Source: Coffea arabica
Lineage: Eukaryota > Streptophyta > Magnoliopsida > Gentianales > Rubiaceae
Length of the DNA stretch: 64,000 nt
Assembly: GCF_036785885.1 (NCBI RefSeq)
Contig: NC_092322.1
Coordinates: forward strand, 11,802,466-11,866,465
Direction: 5' to 3'
A model generated the notes under the pieces. The model was not told where the DNA came from and made no database searches. It saw only the letters and a list, made by a program, of their open reading frames with translations. Position 1 is the first letter of the stretch; each line of letters opens with the position of its first letter. Positions 1-11,233 of the stretch are shown piece after piece. A program made the position numbers and the translations under genes.

Positions 1-3000
1 TGTTGAAATATTTTTAAATATTGAAAACCTAGGCAGAATTCTACGAGTAGATTTCTGTGTTTCATTCGCAACTTTACAGGTTTCAACAGTCATTTGAAGA
101 GATACAACTCCACACATGATTGTAATGGTTAATAACTATTTAGGCGACATGAAATCTTATTAATATGGATCAATTTGTGGTCTTTTAGTTGCACAAAAAA
201 ATATCTACAAATTCTAGAGAAAGTTTTGCTCTTCTTTTCTTTGTTCTTTGGAAGTTGTAACAACTTAGTGTAGAGTTTTTGCATCCAAACTTCATATTAT
301 TCTATAGGATATTCGTCTTTAGTCTTTTGCACATTATAGGGGACGAATAAAACCTTAAAGAATGTGATTTGTAATCAAGATTTGAAACTTTTTTCTTGTT
401 AATTTTGCAATCATTTTATAGTATTCTCTTTGTTGTTGTTCCAACATGTGGTGTTGATATGACACCACCACCTGAAATGGTCTATGAAAGGTACAAGGTT
501 GGGATATATAGTCTTGTGAACCATTCTTGGAAAACAAAAAACAATCAGCTATGGTGCTAATCCTACCCCCAGAATAATGCCATTGTGGGATTCAATGGGA
601 CTGATCCTTAATGGATTTCTTTACCAAATTATAGCAGGGGGTGTAGTTCTACTGGATTCAATGGATATATGCAGGGGTGGTGCAGTTTAGGTGAATGCAT
701 TTAACATAAATCGAGAAATACTTGAAACTATTTTCATTCATTCCTGATCATGTTCCTATTCAAACTTACCATAGGCTTAGGCTGTTCCAAGCATACCTTT
801 CTATATCTGGATTTTAATAGTCCAAGTGTGTGTGAGCTTTGGGTGAGGGAACAATCTCTGTTCCTGGGTAAAACTATTTGCCATAACTAAAGATACTTTG
901 GATATTCAGCCTATCCTTAGTACAGCCGATGTAATGCCATACCAAAAAAATTCTGGCGACTATTGCACCGAAGCCTGGTGGAGCAAGTGAGAGAGGTACA
1001 CCACTCAGACGTTCTGTTCTGTATCATCCGGAAACTTGAACTGGAAGGCTTGAAAATCTGACAAATGGAGGGATAAAATATGCTACAAATATGTTCTAGT
1101 TGGCAATTTTGCAGAGAGCTTAGTGTCCATTGTCCCACCTGGTGAAAAGGATTTCCTGTCTACACCCCAAATAAAGGTGGCTCAGATAAAAGAGAAGAAA
1201 AAAAGCAGAATGCCAAGAACACTTTCTGCATAGAAATTATTTGGTTGCCTTCCTTTACGTTTAGGGATGAGTCAAGTACATGCTTGAGCATGTTAACTTG
1301 TTAAAATTTTCTGCAGTCACATGATGAACAGTTGAGCAGCTGTTTGGTTAGATTGATTGATTGGTTGAATTGATTGCACATCAAGAGTTTAATTTGATTG
1401 AATTGACTGTTGGATACTAGTACTTGTCTAACATCATGCTGTGTGTGCCCTTCTACACTCAGGAAGGAGGGGTCCGTTATGAATTCGCTGCCATGTATTT
1501 CAGAGAGTCTACCCTATAAAGAACAAGGAAGACGGGCAAATCGATGTTTGTCACTTATTTATTTAAGTCGTACGTCACTTAATGCAGCACAATATTTAGT
1601 ACAAAATTATTCCTATGTCAAATGAATTTTTGTTTCTTGTTACTCTGTAGCAATAGATAGCTATATTCAGTTTCCACACGGCACACTAAACCCGGACCTT
1701 TGCACATTACTATCTTATTGACTTTCAAAAGTTCACTTAAATCTTTGCAATTTTAGGATTTTAGCCCAATAGTGATTGACTTTCAACTGTAATATGAGAT
1801 TTAGAGTGGCATAAAGGACTATAAATCTTGGCAAATGGGGGTTTATGTCCCGATTACCAAATGTAAAGGCCCGAATTTTTTGTGTTAATTGAAAGAAACC
1901 TATCAGCGGAGTTGGTATTGTTCCTATTCCTCGAGCCAAAGTAAAGGCAGCTCCAACCAACTTCATGGTGATTAGTCTAAAAAAGTGGACGTCTTTAGAG
2001 TTATAAACGTACTTACAATTTGCTATTGACTTGATAGCCCACATTACAGATTAAATTACGCTATCAGCTAGAAGAGGACTATTGAGACAGAAAATCTCAA
2101 GGTTTTTGAAATTCGACTAGCCAACAAATTTTTAGGTCAGATATCAGCTGTATCACTCAAGGTTCTAGATTTTGCATTTTATCAATTGTTGCTGCATGAA
2201 AAAAAATTCCTAAATCCTTAAAGTTTATGATCACAATGCTGAATTTTGAGTTTCAAGCACATTTAGACTACGAGGAAACAAGAATCTCAAGGTCGTTGCT
2301 AAGTTCGGTTACCGAGAATTTTGATGCTAAATCCATATGTCAAAACAAGAAAAGAAAAAGAACTTTAATAAGGAAAATGCACAAATAGAAAGAAGATGAT
2401 ATCTTGCCTTTTGTGTTAGAATAGGATTAAGAAATAGGTGAGCAGAAACGATGAAACATTTCCCCTTTGTATGCATCCTCTTAATTCTAGGCAGAATCAA
2501 GAAGATGGTATCAAAGTAGATATAAACAAGAAGGCTTCAACATCAAGTACCTACACATCCTCTCATTCTCTTTTGATCACAAGTATCAATAAATCTGCTT
2601 ATATTCTGGAAAAGGAAAAAAAATACCTTCAACCTTAAGTTTTTTTTTTTTTTTTTCAACTTTGAACATCCAGTATCCCCACTTTCAGTTAAACTAATCC
2701 ACATTTGACCCGAGAGTATCTGCAGAGTCTGATTTTTATTCGAGAATGAAGATTTGATCCAAAACTTTTTAAGGTACCACATACAGAGTTAGCCGATATT
2801 GCGACCGCTCATTAGCATTAATATTAGCAACCCACCTACCATCTGGTCCAAGCTCATGAATCAACTTCAAGTATATTTTATCTATGTATCTAAGTACACA
2901 AATTTCCAATTTCCGTAGGGGCTAGTGTCACTTCACACTCTAGAAAGTCTTGAGGCTTTGACTTTTTCGTATGAAGATGGTGTCAAAGTGGACAGATAGA

Positions 3001-3278
3001 GGACTTGAACATCAACTACTCATGCGTCATCTGATCCTCTTTGTTATGACTTATAAGCATGTATACATCCTCGTATTCTAGAAAGAAACAAAAACTCTTC
3101 AATCTCGAGCAGAATCCACCTAACATATCCGAGTTCATCTCTAGGTTCTCATTCCATATTGGTTAATTAGCGTCACTTTACATTCTAGAAATCTTGAAGC
3201 TTTGGCATTTTGTATAGTTCTATGTGGACTATTGTAAAAGGCCAATGCACTGTATAGTACTCCCTTGCTACTTTGACA
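1..3278. other. Intergenic, no gene recognised
   Basis: Only short open frames occur here, and none has a recognisable domain or a convincing exon structure. The right part holds diverged direct repeats: about 2502-2590 resembles 2973-3060, and 2926-2975 resembles 3171-3220. Two of the repeat copies carry GATGGTATCAAAG or GATGGTGTCAAAG, which resembles the initiator-Met tRNA primer-binding site of plant LTR retrotransposons. This may be debris of such an element, but no LTR pair or gag-pol frame is visible. Confidence 0.5.
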
Positions 3279-5483
3279 CTAGTGTGAATACCCGTGCTAC
3301 GCACGGTGCTGATATTATTGAAAAAAATAAAATGGTGAACAACTAAAGGTGAAAAAATTGAACCAACAAAATTTAAATGTAATATCTGTTTAACAATAGT
3401 TTGAAATATGATAGAATGTGTATATCATTCAAGAACTGTCTTTTTTCGAAAGATGGATCCTGAAAAAAAAAATTAAAATTTATATTAAAAAAGGGAATGA
3501 TATATTTCTACAAATGAATGCAATTGAATGTTGTTAAAATGAACCAATAAATGCACTAAAATGCCTCCCATCTATACCTCAAATTGCACTTTAACCCATG
3601 AATTTTGTGCGAAATTATCCCTCTAATTGCTTTTGTCCTTTTCGGTTTTTTCACATGTCGCTAACTGCTTCATTCCCTCTGCTATCACTTGTATATTTAA
3701 AATCAATTTTTAATATTAAATAAAAAGGAATGTATTAGTTTATAATATGTTCATAATATAGATAAATTATTAAATTTGGAAAAGGGCGTATGTTCTTATA
3801 GGCTTATTTTCTTTTTTTTTTTTTTGGGAAAATGAGTTTGTTCTTGTAGATTTTTTTTGTTATTTTTTGGATACAGAATTGTTTTTCAAAGATTTTGGTT
3901 CGTAGTCCCTACTATGTTTAAATCATCTTTTAATATCCAATTCAATATTGTCTTTTAATTTGACAGCCTCTATAATTTTTAATTTATTCTTTTGGTTTAA
4001 GTTCAGTTAGAATTCAGAATTTTTCAAATACCAAGAGAAACCAGATTTTTTTTTTAAATCACTATCTTGAGTCAGGTAGAGCGCTGAAATATGAGTCAGG
4101 ATTATTTCTTTTGTACAGTTTCCTGATATCTGGCATGATATATAATTATGTCCCTTGGGTTTTTTTTTCATATAGATATCGTTAGGTCTTTGGTATCACT
4201 ACTGAACATTATCCAAATTTAGAAGGACGCGTTTTTTCTAATCCAGTGGATGCAAAAATACAAAAATATAAAAAATGAAGGTAATATTTCAATTCAAACT
4301 CTAAAAAGTAGGATACCATCTTTCAAGAAATTTCATGTCTTCTTTAGCATCTCAAAAAGATGCAACATAGAACAGTTATTTGAATGCTAATAAACTCTCT
4401 TTCTACCAATTTTGAAAGGCCAACCATTAAAAGTGAAGTGAAAATTATTGCAGTCAATGCAGAGAGAAAATGATAAAGAAAAGAAAGGCTAGAATGCAAT
4501 TTTGCCAAAAGAATTTCTGACGAAATTAAAAATTAATCCAATTTTAATAATGGGCGTATAGTGCCTTAGTTATTAGTAGTATCTGAATTGTTTTTCTCTA
4601 ATTATAAACCATTTTTAATTATTTTTTATTATCAAAAAAATATTTTTTTATTTCATGCACGATCATTTTTGGAATAAAATTATGAAAATAACTATCGTAA
4701 CATCTTTTTTATGTGATAAATGTGCAATAAAAAATAATTAAAAAATTTCAGTAATACAAACAAATAAATTTTATAATATACAATTTATGTTAGAAATAGT
4801 AAAACCCTCAATCATGAATCTATACCATTCGCAATTATATAAGCAAGCAATACCTTATGTTAGAAATGCGATTGTGATTTTGTGTTTATATTTTATCCCA
4901 CTATTGACTATCTTTGCTTTACAGTGTAACAATAAGCAAACAACCGTTCATAGGATTTTGTAAAAAATTTTCAGAAATAATGGATGATCAGAAAATCAAT
5001 GCAATATCATTCATGACAAAAAGCAAAGCAAAAGCAAAACATACTTAAAAGGCAGAGGGGACTGACCTGAAAAATTAAGTTGGCAAGAATATACTTCCAA
5101 TTCTCCGCAAGAAGGTTGAGTTCTGCTAAAGTCTGTGCACATAATATCTTCCATTACTGCTCATAAAAGAAACAAAATCAATACATTTACAAAATGAATA
5201 GAGAACCAAAAATAAATAAGAAAATGAGAGAGAGTGGGGGTGAGATAGTGGGATAGTGGGAATAGAGAATTTGTAGGAGTGGTTATAGGATGAGTTAAGA
5301 TAGTGGGATAGTGGGAGTGAGATAGTGGGAATATTGATGGGTGATAAGGTAGGTTATAACCCACTACATTTTATGTATTAAAATAAATACAAAAATCTAG
5401 AAAAAAGAATGAGAAGTTTAGAAGTCATTGAGAGGGTTTCTGCTAAAAATCCCTTCCTGAATACATATAGATATAGATATAGA
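3279..5483 (-). mobile_element. Non-autonomous Helitron
   Basis: Read on the minus strand, the element begins with TCTATATCTATATC at 5483 and ends with CTAG at 3282-3279. A 6-bp-stem hairpin (CCGTGC-GTA-GCACGG, 3306-3292) sits 9 nt before the terminal CTAG. The base before the 5' TC is A and the base after CTAG is T, the A/T insertion expected of Helitrons. There are no terminal inverted repeats and no target-site duplication, also as expected. The 2205-bp interior is AT-rich and has no Rep/helicase frame, so it must depend on another element. It contains a small GATAGTGGGA repeat cluster at about 5221-5350. The call rests on end structure only. Confidence 0.8.
5221..5350. repeat. GATAGTGGGA minisatellite-like cluster
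   Basis: GATAGTGGGATAGTGGGA and close variants recur several times in about 130 bp. The open frame on the minus strand here is a by-product of the repeat. It lies inside the Helitron. Confidence 0.6.
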
Positions 5484-5634
5484 TTATTTAAAACAAATTA
5501 TGCACTTAAACCGCACGGTACAGATAATGATATTAATTCTGTTAGTAGTTAATAATGATTACTGATTTCTCCAGTCCAAAATTAACATTCAACTACTGAC
5601 CAAATTGGCCAAAATTACAAAAACAAAAGAAAAA

Positions 5635-6112
5635 GGGCAAAAAATCTCAATGGTCATTAAACTATTGCTCATGTCAACTTTTGGTCATCACACAATTTTT
5701 CATCACAAAATGGCCATTAAACTAACTAATCAATACAATCGTGACCATTTCGTGGATTTTGGCTCTTAATCTACAAAATAATCATAATGCTTATCACTAA
5801 GTGTTAGTTATATTGGATGAATTCTGAAGTTGGTGAAAATACCACACGCGATGATCTTGAAGAACTGTAAGAAATAGGATATGAAACATTTAATACCGGA
5901 GCTATTTTGCTAAAACTTAATGGAGCAAGAGTATAGGGTCGAGTTAGTAGTGGATGGGTGTTCTGATTATTTTGTAGATTAAGAGCTAAAATCTACGAAA
6001 TAGCCAGGTTGTATTGATTAATTAGTTTAGTGGCCAATTTATGACGAAAAATTATTTAGTGATCAAAAGTTAATATGAGCAATAGTTTAATGGCCAGTGA
6101 GGTTCTTTGTCC
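5635..6112. mobile_element. Foldback MULE-type MITE with perfect 9-bp TSD
   Basis: The two ends form imperfect inverted repeats of about 150 bp (5635-5785 against 5965-6112). Shared tracts include CATTAAACTATTGCTCAT and CTCTTAATCTACAAAATAAT. The flanks are identical 9-mers, AAAGAAAAA at 5626-5634 and 6113-6121. Long TIRs, a 9-bp TSD and G-rich termini (GGGC at the left, GGAC at the right) fit a non-autonomous Mutator-like element. There is no coding capacity. A half copy of the left arm lies at about 20855-20990. Confidence 0.85.
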
Positions 6113-6121
6113 AAAGAAAAA

Positions 6122-7235
6122 AGTTTGAGTATTAAATCTCAAAAAAAAAATAAAGAGAATGTAACAGTCAAAATCACAAAAAGAATAAAACTACAGGAAA
6201 TGCTAAAAGAATGTAATAGCAATACATTAGGGAATCCCATTTGGCAAGAGGAAAGTAGGTCCAACTTCTACAGTAACACAGCTGGAAGCGAAGCATACAT
6301 GGGCTGCCCGAAGGAAGATACGTGAACTCTCCTCCTAAGTCCTAAGGGCTTTTTTTGGGGGTCTACCCTGTCTGTTACTTGGCTGAAAAACAAATTTAGA
6401 ATACAAAATGGCCTACCCCAATTGAGGTTTTTGTAATACCAAAAAAAAAAAAAAAAACTAATAGATGAATTAACAAATAATAAATGTACATTTCTCACAC
6501 CTTTACTATGATTTTCTCTTCTTAAAAATTCTAGAGATCCTCCTTCCTTTAATGACCGAGTTTTTTGGTTTCCATTTTTCCACCACACAAAAAGGCAAAA
6601 CAAAGAAAAAATTAAGGAAAAAAAGTAGAACCCCCAAAATTCACATTCCCATTAAAATCAATCCTCAAAAGGAAAAAAATTTTCTCTTTTTCTTTTTTCT
6701 CCAAATTCTGTTTCTTTGTCTTTTCTCTCATGCTGTCATCTTTTCTTTATCTTTCACAAGTAAGAGTGAGTTTGTTTTCTGTTGGGTGTAGCCTCTCCAG
6801 GAGGCTGTGTGAGATTATCAATTTTTAATACAGAAAAGATGAACAAATCTCCTGGGGTGCAACCATACTGCCCCACATTTTTTTTGACACAATTATTACA
6901 ACCAACCTTTGTGTGAATATCTCTATCTATCTCCAGTTCTCCACCACCATATTCTTAAAATTCTCTTTTCATAACAAGGGTCCTCTCTATTCTTGGTGAC
7001 AACAAACATTATTATTATTGTATCCGTAAATTGTCTTTCTCTTTAATTTCCTTGGCCCACAAGTGGTTGAATTTGAATAATTTTTTGTTGCATTTTTTAC
7101 TATAAATTATGTCCTAACCAAAACCAGACTTTTTCTAAGAAAATTCCCATGCATACTATTTTGACATTCATTCCTTGTACATCATTACAACTAATTCCAT
7201 TGTTTGTCTTCCATCACAAGCTGCGGGCTTCTTTG
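6122..7235. other. TTL upstream region
   Basis: This AT-rich stretch has pyrimidine-rich tracts at about 6650-6740 and 6900-7000 but no supported gene. A possible 5'-UTR donor (AA|GTAAGA near 6760) is present, but no matching acceptor can be chosen with confidence. Whether the TTL transcript starts here or at the TATA box next to the ATG is open. Confidence 0.4.
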
Positions 7236-7244
7236 TATATAAAG
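7236..7244 (+). promoter_or_regulatory. Candidate TATA box of the TTL gene
   Basis: TATATAAAG lies 49 bp upstream of the TTL start codon. Transcription would start about 25-30 bp further on, which leaves a leader of only about 20-25 nt. That is short, so a start further upstream is also possible. Confidence 0.4.
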
Positions 7245-7292
7245 TTCTGAGCTTCAATTTTTTGGGCATAGAGGAGGCTGGAAAACCTGAAA

Positions 7293-10200
7293 ATGGGAGA
7301 CGTTTCTCCTGAGCAGAAAAAATCAGGTTGTGGGCTGTTGAATGCTGTTTTTGGAAGGAGGAGTTGGCCAAGAAGAACGACTTCAACAGGTTCACTTCCG
7401 GGACCAAATTCAAATCCCAATCATTTCCCAAGAATTCCAAGCACCCCTAATTCAAAAAGGCGAAGGGGTGGCTCAGATGAGGCTTCTTTCCTGGAGGAAG
7501 AAGCAAAACCTACAGCAGAAAAACAAGTTGATAGGGTTATTGAAAGGCCAGCGCCCAATCATGGAAAGACTCCACCTGGAAATGCTCATCAATATCGCCA
7601 AGCTCCTCCCGCATATAATCAGAAGCAAAATCAGGGCAGGAGAGATGCAACCCCCAGCCAAGGGGCGGGAAGGAAGATTCCACAAGGAGCAGTTGGCCTG
7701 TCAGGCGAGCTCGATAGCATGATTGCTGATCATCAAAGATCAAGTGGTGCTAGTACATTAGTCCGAGCTTCATCCAGCAATGTGATGTTGTTTGGAAATT
7801 TGGGAAATTTAAGACAAGGAGGAGGAGGAAATAGTAATTTGAATACGAGCAATGTTGTTGATCATCTTCCTAGAGCTACAAGAGAAGAATCATCAGTACC
7901 AAATGGGAAATATCCAACTAGTGTCATGGGAAATGTGGTGAAAAAACAGAATGATCAGGAGTCATCAACTGAAAAACCAACTTCCCTTTGCAGGGCTATT
8001 TCGACTCGAATGGATCCTGAGCAATTGAAAATCTTGGGTAATGAAGATTACAAGAATGGAAGGTTTGCAGAAGCCTTGGCTTTGTATGATGCTGCAATTT
8101 CTATTGATCCTAATAAAGCTTCTTATCGAAGCAACAAATCTGCAGCTCTGACAGCTCTTGGGAGGCTTCTTGAGGCAGTTTTCGAGTGCAGAGAAGCAAT
8201 TCGAATTGAACCTAGTTACCAAAGAGCCCATAATCGTTTGGCAACCTTATATGTCAGGTAATAGAATTCATTTCCTTCCACTTTAATTTAGGAAAAGTAT
8301 GTTAACCAATTCATGAATTTTTTTTTTTTTTTTTGGCGGGGGTTGGCAGATTGGGGGAAGCAGAAAAGGCCATGTATCATTACAAACATGCAGGTGCTGA
8401 AGCTGATCCTGATGTTCTTACAAGAGTTAAAAAACTTCAGGTTCATCTGAACAAGTGCACTGAGGCCAAAATGCAAAGAGATTGGAATACTCTCTTAAGA
8501 GAAACAGGCCTTGCTGTAGCAGCTGGAGCTGATTCTGCTCCACAGGTTAGCCTATGCCATCAATTTTATTTTCTTTACTCAGACAAAAATTGTAAATTTT
8601 TCTTGAAAATCAATGTTTGACATTAGTTCTTGCTTGAATGTCATTGACATAGATATTTGCATTGAAATCGGAAGCCTTATTAAAGCTCCAAAGACACCAA
8701 GAAGCAGATGAGATTATGAAAAATGGTCCAAAATTTGAAGATGATGAGTGTACAAAATTCTTTGGCCCTATTGGTAATGCAACCCTGTTAGTCATACGGG
8801 CTCAAGTTGACATGGTTGCTGGCAGGTTAGTAGTACTTCATTTGATCAAGAAATATCAACTCATCATCACAGTGGTTTTTGATAGAACCTTTTTTCTTTG
8901 ATAAAGAAAGCATGGAGTATAATTTTTTTCAAAGTTTTGTACTTTTGCTCCTAGCTAATTGAGTCACCTAAAGATAGATGTCTTTAATGCAACTTGTAAA
9001 AAAGAGAAACTCTTTTTACTGCAGTCTGCGTAGAGAGAGGTTAAAAAAAGGTGCATGTTTACCAGTTATTTATGATTAATGAACCTAATCATGATTGGTT
9101 CAACAACTCAAAAGATAAAACATGCTAGAGAAAAGAGAAACCAAAAGATGCCTCAATTTTGGTGTTGGTGCAAATATTCCTATGCTTCCTATGGCTACCT
9201 ACCTAAGTTTAGATTGAATTTTTCCTGTTCAACACGGTTTATCTTCTCATTTAAAATTTCCTGTTCAACGGTTGTTGCAAATTGACATTCAATTCGAATT
9301 AAGTTATCATGGCAGACACCAAAACTAATGAAAAACTTAGGATAATACAGAAGAACTGGTCAATTTTTTTTTTTTTTTATACTCTCCCAACTGGTCAATT
9401 AATTGCTACTCCTATTCAAATAAAAAAAAAAACTTGAATTTAATTTCCTTGTATGGTAATATGAACTAATACAAAAAATTGATTGAAGGTTTGATGATGC
9501 TGTGGCGGCAGCTCAACTTGCTGCTAGGCTTGATGCAAATAATAAAGAAGCAAGCATGCTGGTGAGGAGAACTAGAGCTGTGGCAACAGCCAGATCAAAT
9601 GGAAATGACCTCTTCAAGTTAGGAAAATACTCCGAAGCATGCGTTGCATATGGAGAAGGACTAAACCATGATCCTTACAATGCTGTCTTGTTGTGCAATC
9701 GAGCTGCCTGTCGAACCAAACTTGGTCAACATGAAAAGGCATTGGAAGATTGTAATGCCGCCCTCCATGTACGCCCTTCATATAGCAAGGCCAGACTTAG
9801 AAGAAGTGATTGCTTTGCCAAGGTAACTATTTCCAAACTCCCATAATACGACTCAAATTTTTTGTTAACTATATATATATATATTTCTTGTCAATAAATT
9901 TTTTGAAACGTTCAAAAAAAAAAAAAAAGAAGAAGATGGTATAGTACTAAGGGACTTCATCTATAACAGAAACAGTAAAAACTCGAAAAATGCCTTATAG
10001 AGAAGGCTAAATATGTATATTATTTTGGTTATAAGAGTACTAATGTGCTTTAATTGGTGGTGGTGGTGGGGGGGGGGGGGGGGTTGATAGTTGAAAAAAT
10101 GGGAGGCATGTATACAGGATTGTGAGGCGCTACTCAGAGATTCACCAGAGGATGAGGAGGTGGGGCAGATGCTGAAGGAGGCCCAAGCACAGCTAAGAAA

Positions 10201-11233
10201 ACAGCGAGGAGGAGGCCAAGACGTGAAAACCATCAACCACAATGGTGGAATTGGAAATGATGCCCGTTCTAGTAGTGACATAATTGTCGTGTCAAGCAAC
10301 GAACGTTTCAGGGACTATGTAACCTCTCCTGGTAATAATAATAGTAACTGAGAATCTTTGCCAACCGAAATGTTTTTCTTTAAAGTTTATCTTGATTAGC
10401 TACCAGACGAAATGGTACTATATATTATGTTGGATTCTTGTTTTGGCACATTTGTACATTTGGATCAAGATCAAATCCCACTTCACACGTTCACAAATAT
10501 GTATATCCACCAGTGGTAGTTTGTGTTTAGGAATCTTTATGTGTTTTAGTTAATGTTAAAGTCCATGTGAAAATGAGGTTAATTGATGTGTTTAGGATTC
10601 TTGATTCGACTTTGATAGGAAATTGTGTGCTCTCTTTTTCATAATGCAGGTGTGTCTGTTGTCCTATTCTGTAATAAGCCAGGTGACAAGCCAACAATTC
10701 ACTATATGGAGCAGTTGCAAAAGAGATACCCCTCTGTCAATTTCCTCAAGGTTTGGAATTCTTTAATTTATTATTATTTTTTTTTACTGGTGGAATGATC
10801 AAGAATCCCATCATAAATTGCCATAAGTTTCCTACAGGTTTCTTTGGGACAATAGATTAAGAATTTACTCTTTTTGACCAGTTGGGATGATTAGAGACGA
10901 TTAGAAGAACTAAAGCATTGTTTTAAAAAAAAAAAAAAAAAAAAAGATTACCTATAACAATATTCTATTTTAGACCTAAGCAGGTACATATCAATTATCT
11001 AATCCTCACTAGTATTAGACATTTTATTATTTCTTTGGTGGTGGCTTTTTATTGTTTAATTTTGGGGTTAATTTACGTAGGTTGAAGTTGAGGATCAACC
11101 TTCCTTGGCAAAATCTGAAGGTGTAAATGCATTGCCGGCCTTCAAGATTTACAAAAGTGGTTCAAAAACCAGGGAAATTTCAGGCAACAACCATGATTTA
11201 TTAGAGAGCACAATCAGACTGTACATCAGCTAA
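7293..11233 (+). CDS. TTL: TTL protein (TPR repeats plus inactive thioredoxin-like domain)
   Basis: Exons are 7293-8257, 8350-8545, 8653-8825, 9489-9822, 10091-10331, 10650-10750 and 11081-11233. All junctions are GT-AG and keep frame, giving 720 aa, close to the 680-700 aa of Arabidopsis TTL proteins. The start MGDVSPEQKKSGCG is typical of the family. Residues 1-240 are low-complexity and basic/Ser-rich. TPR units lie at about 244-345 and 479-580 (for example GNEDYKNGRFAEALALYDAA). A thioredoxin-like domain occupies about 622-720. In that domain the redox CxxC is absent (LFCNKPGDK at 642-650), while the cis-proline segment ALPAF (687-691) is kept. Arabidopsis TTL genes act in osmotic-stress and ABA responses and as brassinosteroid-signalling scaffolds. 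TTL3 or TTL4 type is my guess; the family call is firm. Confidence 0.93.
9354..9400 (-). mobile_element. Tiny poly(A)-tail retroposon insertion in TTL intron 3
   Basis: A perfect 12-bp duplication AACTGGTCAATT (9354-9365 and 9389-9400) brackets a 23-bp insert. On the minus strand the insert reads GGGAGAGTAT followed by a run of A. This is the signature of target-primed reverse transcription that copied only the last few bases of a LINE or SINE plus its tail. It lies about 90 bp before the exon 4 acceptor. Confidence 0.65.
10056..10083 (+). repeat. (GGT)n/poly-G tract at a splice acceptor
   Basis: GGT repeats run into an uninterrupted G tract that ends 7 nt before the exon 5 acceptor of the TTL gene (GTTGATAG|TTG). 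The usual pyrimidine tract upstream of a 3' splice site is missing. The tract is prone to length change and to assembly error. Confidence 0.8.

Noticed and set aside
1733..2044. 103-codon minus-strand frame
   Set aside because: No recognisable domain; the surrounding sequence has weak inverse similarity that hints at an old element rather than a gene.
5161..5364. Minus-strand frame rich in His, Pro and Ser
   Set aside because: It is the translation of the GATAGTGGGA repeat cluster inside the Helitron.
7168..7743. Several minus-strand and alternate-frame open frames over TTL exon 1
   Set aside because: They are shadows of the long GC-richer exon; only the plus frame from 7293 has TPR homology and consistent splicing.
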